Below are positions 1 to 5,798 of a stretch of DNA of 12,285 nucleotides, piece after piece. Every line of letters starts with the position of its first letter. The first letter of the stretch is position 1. The notes under the pieces are model-generated. The model made no database searches. It was not told the DNA's origin and saw only the letters and a program-made list of their open reading frames with translations. This DNA is from Flavobacteriaceae bacterium. GTDB taxonomy: Bacteria > Bacteroidota > Bacteroidia > Flavobacteriales > Flavobacteriaceae. The DNA lies in the NCBI GenBank assembly GCA_016763215.1, contig JAESUF010000106.1, positions 1 to 12,285 on the forward strand, read 5' to 3'. The position numbers were made by a program, and so were the translations under genes.

Positions 1-374
1 GCATTTTTCATTTTCAATGTTCCGCTAGAAGTTAGCCTACTAATGTAATAGAACATTGCCGCCATTAGAGTCATTGTCGCCAAACCACATACAAGAGATA
101 TTGTTACTACAGTTGTTTTAGGGCTTCCGTCTCCCATACTAGCAATTCCACTCCATCCAAAAATGGTAAAAAAAGCGACCGTATTTTTAAACGTAAAAAA
201 TTGAAACCCTGCACCAATGTCTGCATCTACCTCTGCATCAACATCTCCAAGATCATCAGTATCAGCTCCCATAAATGTTGTGACTAAAACAAATAAAAAT
301 ATGATACTAGAAACCCCAGCGACAACCCAATAAAATTTTTCAAAAGTTGTCAATTCAGAAAACCATTCCATCAT
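1..374 (-). CDS. YuaF/YqiJ-like (NfeD-related) membrane protein, N-terminal part
   Basis: An open frame starts at ATG 374 (a second in-frame ATG lies at 371) and runs 124 codons off the left edge. The visible protein begins MMEWFSELTTFEKFYW. It has a hydrophobic segment at about residues 14-35, then a very acidic stretch at 38-52 (eight Asp/Glu in fifteen residues, pattern DTDDLGDVDAEVDAD), then hydrophobic segments at about 64-80 and 88-112. One membrane segment, an acidic Asp-rich linker and further membrane segments resemble the YuaF/YqiJ family. In that family a C-terminal OB-fold follows, and the gene usually precedes a flotillin gene. Both would lie outside this window, so the assignment rests on architecture only. 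It follows the ketoacyl synthase gene on the same strand by 56 bp. A possible own -7 element (TATATTTA on the minus strand, 405-398) is only a partial match to the Bacteroidota consensus. Confidence is high that this is a gene and moderate for the family. Confidence 0.6.
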   Translation of the reverse strand, partial: MMEWFSELTTFEKFYWVVAGVSSIIFLFVLVTTFMGADTDDLGDVDAEVDADIGAGFQFFTFKNTVAFFTIFGWSGIASMGDGSPKTTVVTISLVCGLATMTLMAAMFYYISRLTSSGTLKMKN

Positions 375-430
375 AGTGATTGTTTTTTTAAAGTTACTAA
401 ATATAAAGATTTTTAACGAAACAGAAATTG

Positions 431-1605
431 TTATCTCGTCAACAACACAGAAACTGCATTTCCACCGAAACCTACAGCATTAACCAAGATTTTTTGAATG
501 TTTTTTGGTTGGTTTTGTTTCATAGCAAATGGAACAGAAATAACGTGTTGATTTTGTAACATCAAGATGGCTAATTCGAGACTTAGCATTCCTGAAGCTC
601 CAAAGGTGTGACCCAATTTCCATTTATTAGTAGTCAAAAATGGGGGTTTGTTACAAAAGAGTTTAGAAATCGCATTGAATTCAGACAAATCTCCCTGTAT
701 TGTTCCTGGTGAATGCATCACAATAACATCAACTTCTTCATGCGAAATATCCCCTAAAGCCATTCTCATTGATTTCTGAAAACAATCTGCTTCTTTAGAA
801 ATAGAGGTATTATGCTCCAAGATTTCTGTTGCATATCCTACTCCTAAAATCTTTGCAATCGCATTTTCCTTTTCCCCTTTCTCTAAACAAACAACAGAAG
901 CTCCTTCGCCAATTACCATGGTGTTTTTCTTCTTCTCTAAGTCGAAAGCTTTGCAAGGATAATAATCATTTAAATCTCTCTCAGCAACCGGTTCTTGTGC
1001 ATAAATTTTCATTGCTTTCATCTGTGCAATGGTAAAATCTGTTAATGCAGCTTCACTTCCTCCAACTAAAAACTTATTAATAATTCCCGATTGTATCCAT
1101 ACAACTCCATTCAACAATGCATGAAGTGCCGTAGAACATGTAATGGAGTGAGATATCTCTGGTCCCTCAGATTGCAAATCATGTGCAACCCAAGAAGAAA
1201 TATTTCCCAAGGTTGTTGTTGGCGATGCAAGTGTAGAACTGTAATTGTTTTCTAAAAACTCTTGATGGTATTTTTCAAACAAACGAGTAGCACCTCTTGA
1301 AGAACCAATATTGATTCCGAATGAATCTTTTTAGACCATTTTACCTGTTCAATTGCTTTTCTTGAAGCATAGATCGCAAATAATACCGAATCATCTAAGC
1401 TCTTGTATTTTTGATCTGAGTTCCGTAATTCTAAAATTAAATTTTTATCCGTTTCAGACAATTCTGCAACCAAAGCACTGCTCTTTTCGAACTGTTTTTC
1501 GACAATAAAATGCTCATGAGACTGGTAGTTGTTCCAGGTCTTTTTTTCTGAACTCCCTAAGGCCGAAATAGAAGCAATGGCGGTTATTGAAATAGGTTCT
1601 TTCAT
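431..1605 (-). pseudogene. Beta-ketoacyl-ACP synthase (KAS I/II type), interrupted by a one-base frameshift
   Basis: Reading starts at ATG 1605 (MKEPISITAIASISALG, the usual KAS opening) and leaves frame at a five-A run (plus-strand T5, 1328-1332). Restoring one A gives SKK-DSFGINIGSSRGATRLFEKYH and a continuous protein of about 391 residues, a normal KAS length. The thiolase-fold catalytic set is complete in that reconstruction: Cys157 in TCSTALHA, His298 in MHSPGT, Lys328 and His333 in KWKLGHTFGASG, and the C-terminal GFGGNA loop. KAS enzymes condense an acyl primer with malonyl-ACP in the cytoplasm. As written, translation would stop shortly after residue 93, so the gene is broken here. 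Because everything downstream is conserved, a sequencing or assembly error or a very recent mutation is more likely than old decay. It lies next to the biotin operon on the same strand, but a plus-strand gene separates it from bioA. A role in making the pimeloyl precursor is inference only. Confidence 0.8.
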
Positions 1606-1611
1606 TATCTA

Positions 1612-1683
1612 TCATTCCTGCAAAAGCAGGAATCTTCTTGAATTAAATAAATTTATTTTGGATTCCTGCTTTGGCAGGAATGA
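1612..1683. repeat. Inverted pair of ATTCCTGC-N4-GCAGGAAT hairpin repeats
   Basis: Two perfect 8-bp stem-loops, ATTCCTGC-AAAA-GCAGGAAT (1614-1633) and ATTCCTGC-TTTG-GCAGGAAT (1662-1681), lie 28 bp apart. With flanks (TCATTCCTGC at 1612-1621, GCAGGAATGA at 1674-1683, and inner arms GCAGGAATC and GATTCCTGC) the two units are inverted copies, so the whole 72 bp can also fold as one long hairpin around an AT-rich centre. The layout resembles the dispersed ATTCC-type repeats (dRS3-like) or a small MITE-like palindrome. The element ends six bases before the ketoacyl synthase start codon. Confidence 0.85.
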
Positions 1684-1690
1684 CAAACCA

Positions 1691-1698
1691 CAAAAATA
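1691..1698 (-). promoter_or_regulatory. Possible promoter (-7 box) of the ketoacyl synthase gene
   Basis: The minus strand reads TATTTTTG, a full match to the Bacteroidota -7 consensus TAnnTTTG. A transcript starting about five bases downstream would begin just before the double-hairpin repeat and have a leader of about 80 nt. No clear TTG is seen at the -33 position, so this is tentative. Confidence 0.35.
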
Positions 1699-1771
1699 CA
1701 GTATCGGTATTTATTTCTTGCATTATTCTTTTGAAATAGATTTTTATTTACCTTGGTGAAAAATTCAATAA

Positions 1772-2203
1772 ATGGAAGAACAGGTTAAAAAAAGTTGGTT
1801 TAGAAGAAATTGGTTATGGTTTGTCCCTTCTATGGGGTGCTTAACAATTATTGTCCTATTCTTTTTGGGTATTGGCGCGTTGGTTTTTGGAGTGTTTAAC
1901 ATGATGTCTGAAGCAACTCCAACAAAGTATGCCATTGAAAAAGCAATGGAGAATCGTATTGTAATCCAAAAATTAGGAAAAGGTATTGAGCAAGATGGAA
2001 TCATTTCTGGAAGTATAACCTTCAGTAATAATGGTGGTGAAGCCGATCTTAAAATTCCTATAAACGGTTCTAAGGGTAATGCAATCATTAGAGTCGTTGC
2101 TGAGAAATTTGATGACGTATGGACTTACAAAAAACTCTACGTAATTATTAAAGTGACAAATGAAAAAATAAACTTACTAAAGAAATCTTTAGAGGGAATC
2201 TAA
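1772..2203 (+). CDS. Cytochrome c oxidase assembly factor Coa1-family membrane protein
   Basis: This 143-residue protein has a short basic N terminus with the SWFRRNWLWFVPS signature, one strong membrane segment at about residues 16-44, and a soluble domain ending in an Ile/Val-rich strand region. The pattern of YAIEKAMENRIVIQKLGKGI, then ISGSITFSNNGGEADLKIPI, KGNAIIRVVAEK and WTYKKLYVII matches bacterial members of the Coa1 (DUF1783) family, which carry this tail after a single N-terminal anchor. In mitochondria Coa1 assists early cytochrome oxidase assembly. The bacterial role is not established, so the name is a family label. The gene is convergent with bioA and overlaps its end by 15 bp. 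It separates bioA from the ketoacyl synthase. No good promoter was found. TACCTTGG at 1749-1756 is one base off the -7 consensus. Confidence 0.7.
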   Translation: MEEQVKKSWFRRNWLWFVPSMGCLTIIVLFFLGIGALVFGVFNMMSEATPTKYAIEKAMENRIVIQKLGKGIEQDGIISGSITFSNNGGEADLKIPINGSKGNAIIRVVAEKFDDVWTYKKLYVIIKVTNEKINLLKKSLEGI

Positions 2204-3454
2204 AGCATCTTCAATCACTTTATACACTTTCTCTAATTGCTCTTCAGAAATAACATAAGGGACCTGAATGTAAATTGTATTTCCTAAGGGTCTTAAGAAA
2301 ACACCTCTGTCCATAAAAAACTTAAGCAATTTATCTCGTAACCCCCCATAACGTTCTGTATTGGTATTCAAATCAAGGGCGAAAATAACGCCCAATTGCC
2401 TTGTTGATTTAACTTTAGGGTGGTTTTTTATTCGTTCATTAAACACTTTGTGTGACGTACTAATCTTCTTGATATTTGTTTGTATTTCTTCTGACTGGAG
2501 GAGCTCAATTCCAGCAATTGCAGCTGCACAGGCTACTGGATTTGCAGAATACGTATGGCAATGAAAAAATCCTTTTGCAATATCATCGCTAAGAAAGGCA
2601 TCATAAACTTCTTGCGTACAAGAGGTGATTGCCATAGGAAGTAACCCTGCCGTTAATGCTTTACTCAAACAAATAATATCAGGTTTTGTGTCTACATAAT
2701 CGGAAGCGAAATTCTTTTCTGTCTTTCCAAAGCCTGTCATTACTTCATCGGCAATTGTTAGAATTTTATGTGCTTTGCAAAATTTTAGAATTTCGTTTAA
2801 ACCTTCAGCATCATGTATTCTCATTCCTGCAGCTCCCTGAACTAGTGGCTCATAGATAAAACCGGCAATAGGATAATTTGACTCAAAGCCTTTTAACAAA
2901 TTTATAATCTCTTTGTGATTTGTTCCATTTGGCGTTGGAATTCGTTTTACATCAATTAAAAAATCCTCAAACGGACCATTGTAAGCTGACAATCCCGAAA
3001 CTCCCATCGCTCCGAATGTATCTCCATGAAACCCATTTTCAAAAGCAACAAACATAGAACGTTTTTCTCCTTTGTTAAAATAGTATTGCAACGCCATTTT
3101 AATTGCTGCTTCAACTGCTGTTGAACCATTGTCATTAAAGAAAATTTTATTCTGACCTTTCGGAAGTATTTTAATCAACTCTTCAGAAAGCTTTACGGCT
3201 GGTTCGTGTGTAAAATCACTAAACATTACCTGGTCTAGTTGCTGCATCTGTTGGTAAACACGACTGGTAATAAAGTCATTACAATGCCCATACATACAGG
3301 TATACCAAGAGGCAATAGCATCTATATATTCGTTCCCGCTTTCATCTGTTAAAACACATCCTTTCGCTTTTACAATCGCCAAACTTTCAGGATTTAGCTG
3401 ATGCTGTTTTAGTGGATGCCAAAGGTGTTTTTTATCTCTTTCTTGTATCGTCAT
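2189..3454 (-). CDS. bioA: Adenosylmethionine-8-amino-7-oxononanoate aminotransferase (DAPA synthase)
   Basis: This class III PLP aminotransferase of 421 residues is a full-length BioA. It converts 7-keto-8-aminopelargonate to 7,8-diaminopelargonate, classically with S-adenosylmethionine as amino donor. Visible landmarks are the N-terminal KHLWHPLKQH, Trp50 in ASWYTCMYGH, the PLP-phosphate loop DNGSTAVEAAIKMA (108-121), GFHGDTFGAM (141-150), the PLP-binding Asp236 in IADEVMTGFG, the Schiff-base Lys265 in CLSKALTAG, and Arg388 in FLRPLGNTIY, which matches the substrate-carboxylate Arg of E. coli BioA. Phe142 stands where E. coli and B. subtilis enzymes have Tyr in GYHGDT. The ATG overlaps the bioD stop by one base (TAATG), so translational coupling is likely. 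This is the last gene of the bioF-bioD-bioA unit. Its 3' end overlaps the Coa1-family gene. Confidence 0.95.
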   Translation of the reverse strand: MTIQERDKKHLWHPLKQHQLNPESLAIVKAKGCVLTDESGNEYIDAIASWYTCMYGHCNDFITSRVYQQMQQLDQVMFSDFTHEPAVKLSEELIKILPKGQNKIFFNDNGSTAVEAAIKMALQYYFNKGEKRSMFVAFENGFHGDTFGAMGVSGLSAYNGPFEDFLIDVKRIPTPNGTNHKEIINLLKGFESNYPIAGFIYEPLVQGAAGMRIHDAEGLNEILKFCKAHKILTIADEVMTGFGKTEKNFASDYVDTKPDIICLSKALTAGLLPMAITSCTQEVYDAFLSDDIAKGFFHCHTYSANPVACAAAIAGIELLQSEEIQTNIKKISTSHKVFNERIKNHPKVKSTRQLGVIFALDLNTNTERYGGLRDKLLKFFMDRGVFLRPLGNTIYIQVPYVISEEQLEKVYKVIEDALDSL

Positions 3455-4065
3455 TATAAATTTTCTCTAAACTTTTCGGCGTATTCTTTAATCACATTTT
3501 GATCAAAATAGGGTTCATTTTCAATTCTTCCAATGACAGGAACATGTGTCATCTTTTCAATAACTGATTCTGTTGTAGCATGTTCATCACCAGAAAAAAT
3601 AATAGAAACATCAAAACCTTTTTCTTTTAATAACTGAACTGTTAATAAAGTATGGTTAATACTCCCAAGGTAATGACGAGAAACAACAATCACTTTATAA
3701 TTGGATTGTATAATATCTAAAATTGTCTCTTTATTATTCAATGGCACTAACAAGCCTCCAGCACCTTCAATCACCAAATGATTCTTTGTCTTGGGTGCTT
3801 TAATTTTCTGAATATCAATCTGAACTCCATCAATTTCTGCAGATGCGTGTGGACTCATAGGCGTTTGTAACGCATAAGAATTTGGATGAAAAATTGATTT
3901 GGAATTTGAAACCAAACGCTCCACTTTATGGGTATCGGAAGACTCTAAATCTCCCGCTTGAATCGGCTTCCAATAATCGGCTTCCAAAGCTTCAGTGATA
4001 ATCGCTGATACAATTGTTTTCCCTACCTCTGTGGAAATTCCTGTAATAAAGTATTTTTTAGACAT
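3454..4065 (-). CDS. bioD: ATP-dependent dethiobiotin synthetase
   Basis: This 203-residue cytoplasmic P-loop enzyme closes the ureido ring of dethiobiotin from diaminopelargonate, CO2 and ATP. The N-terminal MSKKYFITGISTEVGKT holds the BioD-type P-loop (GxxTxVGKT, residues 9-17). It is followed by YWKPIQAGD, the Ser/Pro/His segment SPHASA that lines the substrate pocket, and EGAGGLLVPL, the family's second nucleotide and metal motif. Length is near the usual 200-230. The start codon follows the stop of the zinc-ribbon gene with no gap (TAGATG), and its own stop overlaps the bioA start, so it is embedded in a tightly coupled operon. Confidence 0.95.
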   Translation of the reverse strand: MSKKYFITGISTEVGKTIVSAIITEALEADYWKPIQAGDLESSDTHKVERLVSNSKSIFHPNSYALQTPMSPHASAEIDGVQIDIQKIKAPKTKNHLVIEGAGGLLVPLNNKETILDIIQSNYKVIVVSRHYLGSINHTLLTVQLLKEKGFDVSIIFSGDEHATTESVIEKMTHVPVIGRIENEPYFDQNVIKEYAEKFRENL

Positions 4066-4443
4066 CTAAAAAATTGTTTTGCATTTGTTACATATATATC
4101 TTCTACTTTCAAAAAAAGGAAACAACATGAAGAATATATTTTTCCTTCTTAGTGGAGCTATTAATATCTGATTTGAACCACAAGTTTCACAGCACAAAGC
4201 TTCTCCATTTTCATTTTTCTGATACGCTCTAATTTCATTATAAATTGTCACTGCTTTCTCTATGTCTTCTTGATAAACCAACAATTTGACTCCTCCAATG
4301 GCTTGACTAACAAGAGGGTCTGAATCAACTGTTCTTTCATCCGTCAACATTGTTCTAACGCCCTCAGAATTTAACTTAGATCTTACCATATGTGCTGCTG
4401 TTGAAAATTCAAAAACAGCTAAAACTTGATAATCATTATTCAT
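4066..4443 (-). CDS. DUF2007-family protein with C-terminal zinc ribbon
   Basis: This 125-residue protein starts at ATG 4443 (MNNDYQVLAVFEF), preceded by AAAGAAG. A longer TTG-initiated reading from 4467 is less likely. The first 70 residues (VLAVFEFSTAAHMVRSKL, EGVRTMLTDE, GGVKLLVYQEDIEKAVTI) match DUF2007, a small alpha/beta domain of unknown role sometimes called a putative signal-transducing protein. The C terminus holds two CxxC pairs, Cys85/Cys88 (CETC) and Cys118/Cys121 (CNKC), which should bind one zinc. Between them lies the hydrophobic stretch NIFFMLFPFF. It sits 69 bp after bioF and directly abuts bioD, so it is almost certainly co-transcribed with the biotin genes. No biotin enzyme of this kind is known to me. 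It may be a passenger or a regulator. Confidence 0.8.
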   Translation of the reverse strand: MNNDYQVLAVFEFSTAAHMVRSKLNSEGVRTMLTDERTVDSDPLVSQAIGGVKLLVYQEDIEKAVTIYNEIRAYQKNENGEALCCETCGSNQILIAPLRRKNIFFMLFPFFESRRYICNKCKTIF

Positions 4444-4494
4444 TAAAGACTTCTTTACAAGAACCAATTACATTGTTTAAAAACAGATTGTGAC

Positions 4495-4511
4495 CCTAAA
4501 ACAAGTTTAGG
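4495..4511 (-). other. Small stem-loop just after bioF
   Basis: CCTAAA-ACAAG-TTTAGG forms a 6-bp stem two bases beyond the bioF stop codon, in the 69-bp gap before the zinc-ribbon gene. No U-run follows directly, so it is not a convincing terminator. It could be an attenuating or processing hairpin, or chance. Confidence 0.25.
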
Positions 4512-4512
4512 A

Positions 4513-5658
4513 TTACACCACAAAAATACGAAGTGTCTCTAATACATTGGTGATTTCTTCTCTGGAATTGTAGGAGTGCAAACAAAAACGAATCCGCTCT
4601 TCTCCTTCAGGAACTGTAGGCGATAAAATAGGTTTCACTTCAAAACCTTTTTCTTGTAATTGACCCGCTATTTTTTTAACCTTCTTATTTCCGGAAACAA
4701 GACAGCAATGTATCGAAGAGTTGCTTTCAATAAAGATCTTTTCTAACACTAACCGTTTTACTTCTTCGGAGAAAAATTGAATATTCTCTTGTAATTTTAT
4801 TTGACGGTTGGAAGATTTTATTTCCTTATAACTCTGTAAAACTGTTGCCAATAAATGAGGAGGTAGTCCTGTTGTGTACATAAAACTACGAGCAAAATTT
4901 ACTAAATATTCTTTCAATTCTTTACTTCCTAAAATCGCTGCTCCATGACACCCCATTGCTTTTCCGAATGTGATAATTCTGGCAAAAATGGCATCTTCCA
5001 ATCCAAGCTCTTGAACCATTCCACGTCCATCATTTCCAAAAACCCCAACAGCACGTGCCTCATCTACAATTAAGTATGCTTTTCTTGACTTTATCAAGGC
5101 ACTCATTTTGATTAAATCTGGTGAATCTCCATCCATGGAAAAAACGGATTCAGTAACGATGTAAATTTCTGATGCATTAAAAACCTCTCGACTGCGCTCG
5201 AGCAGAGATTCAAGGTCTTTTAAGTCATTGTGTTTAAATTTATATGATTTGGCTTTACTTAACGATAACCCATCTCGAATGGAGGCATGTGCATACTCAT
5301 CATAGAGAATAACATCTCCTCTTTGTGGAACTGAAGAGAAAAAACCAACATTCGCATCATATCCTGAATTGAAGATTAAAGCAGATTTTGATTGATGAAA
5401 TGTGCATAAAAAATCTTCCGTTGTTTTATACAAAGGGTGGTTTCCTGAAATTAATCGAGATCCCGTTGCTCCATTTTGAAAAATATTTCTCTCTGTTAAA
5501 TAGGCATGTGTTGCATTAAAAACGCTTTGAGAATTCGAGATTCCTAAATAATCATTGGAAGAAAAATCAACTCCTTTTTGTGGTTCTCTGAGTTTTCGAA
5601 GCGACTCATTCTTTCTTCGTTTCTCTAATTTATCTTCTAGTTTTTTTGACAGTCTCAC
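4513..5658 (-). CDS. bioF: 8-amino-7-oxononanoate synthase (pimeloyl-ACP/CoA + L-alanine)
   Basis: This alpha-oxoamine synthase of 381 residues has the length and order of BioF. It is PLP-dependent and joins a pimeloyl thioester to L-alanine with loss of CO2. Visible are FSSNDYLGIS (32-41), NGATGSRLISGNHPLY (62-77), the PLP-stacking His124 in EYAHAS, ESVFSMDGDSP (170-180), Asp199 in VDEARAVGVFG, and the Schiff-base Lys233 in ITFGKAMGCHGAA. Residue 202 is Arg where the family almost always has His (DEAH/DDAH), the residue that contacts the PLP O3' in E. coli BioF. The start is GTG at 5658 (the MRLSKKLEDKLEKR start matches relatives), and no nearby ATG gives a better one. Residues about 153-158 are encoded by a GC-rich palindrome that looks like a dispersed repeat. 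This is the first gene of the biotin operon and is divergent from the gene at 5799. Confidence 0.93.
   Translation of the reverse strand: MRLSKKLEDKLEKRRKNESLRKLREPQKGVDFSSNDYLGISNSQSVFNATHAYLTERNIFQNGATGSRLISGNHPLYKTTEDFLCTFHQSKSALIFNSGYDANVGFFSSVPQRGDVILYDEYAHASIRDGLSLSKAKSYKFKHNDLKDLESLLERSREVFNASEIYIVTESVFSMDGDSPDLIKMSALIKSRKAYLIVDEARAVGVFGNDGRGMVQELGLEDAIFARIITFGKAMGCHGAAILGSKELKEYLVNFARSFMYTTGLPPHLLATVLQSYKEIKSSNRQIKLQENIQFFSEEVKRLVLEKIFIESNSSIHCCLVSGNKKVKKIAGQLQEKGFEVKPILSPTVPEGEERIRFCLHSYNSREEITNVLETLRIFVV
5187..5202. repeat. GC-rich palindrome within bioF coding sequence
   Basis: CTCGA-CTGCGC-TCGAG, with outer near-complementary CTCT and AGAG flanks, is far richer in G and C than its surroundings. 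It resembles the CTCGACTGCGCTCGA-type palindromic repeats I recall as scattered between genes in Flavobacteriia. Here it is read in frame as part of LLERSREVF of BioF. Identity as a repeat copy is inferred from memory of the motif. Confidence 0.4.
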
Positions 5659-5691
5659 TGTTTTATTTTTGATATACTTATTTGATTATAA

Positions 5692-5713
5692 GCCTTCTTT
5701 TTGAAGAAGAGGC
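5692..5713 (-). other. Stem-loop in the bioF leader
   Basis: The plus strand reads GCCTTCTT-TTTG-AAGAAGAGGC: a TTCTT/AAGAA stem with a GCC/GGC clamp and a small bulge, between the predicted bioF promoter and its GTG start. It could affect bioF translation. No known riboswitch is recognised. Confidence 0.3.
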
Positions 5714-5754
5714 GAAGTCTGTTTTTACGAAAACCTTTTATAAAATCATCGTAA

Positions 5755-5762
5755 CAAAAGTA
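5755..5762 (-). promoter_or_regulatory. Predicted -7 box of the biotin operon promoter
   Basis: The minus strand reads TACTTTTG, an exact match to TAnnTTTG. It implies a leader of about 90 nt before the bioF GTG. The -33 TTG is not evident. It lies 12 bp from the divergent -7 box at 5775, so the two promoters overlap. The near-palindrome GTTTT-TACG-AAAAC just downstream (5721-5734) is a possible operator for a repressor such as BirA, but it does not match the known BirA consensus. Confidence 0.45.
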
Positions 5763-5774
5763 GGTAAAATCTCA

Positions 5775-5782
5775 TACCTTTG
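5775..5782 (+). promoter_or_regulatory. Predicted -7 box for the gene at 5799
   Basis: TACCTTTG matches TAnnTTTG exactly and lies 16 bp before ATG 5799, giving a leader of about 10 nt. It rules out the longer reading from 5682, whose first 39 codons would lie upstream of or inside the promoter. A good -33 TTG is not seen. Confidence 0.5.
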
Positions 5783-5798
5783 TTGCAGAATTAAACGA

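Noticed and set aside
1322..1336. Programmed -1 frameshift as the normal way to express the ketoacyl synthase
   Set aside because: The heptamer T AAA AAG lacks full P-site re-pairing and no strong downstream stem-loop was seen. It is kept only as a minor alternative within the frameshift finding.
2822..2831. CATTCCTGC-like arm in bioA resembling the 1612-1683 repeat
   Set aside because: There is only one arm with no matching complement nearby, and it lies in conserved BioA coding sequence, so it is a chance match.
4444..4467. TTG-initiated longer form of the DUF2007 protein
   Set aside because: The ATG at 4443 has a purine-rich stretch before it and matches the usual domain start.
5682..5798. 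39-residue N-terminal extension of the hypothetical protein at 5799
   Set aside because: It contains the divergent promoters and has no conserved character.
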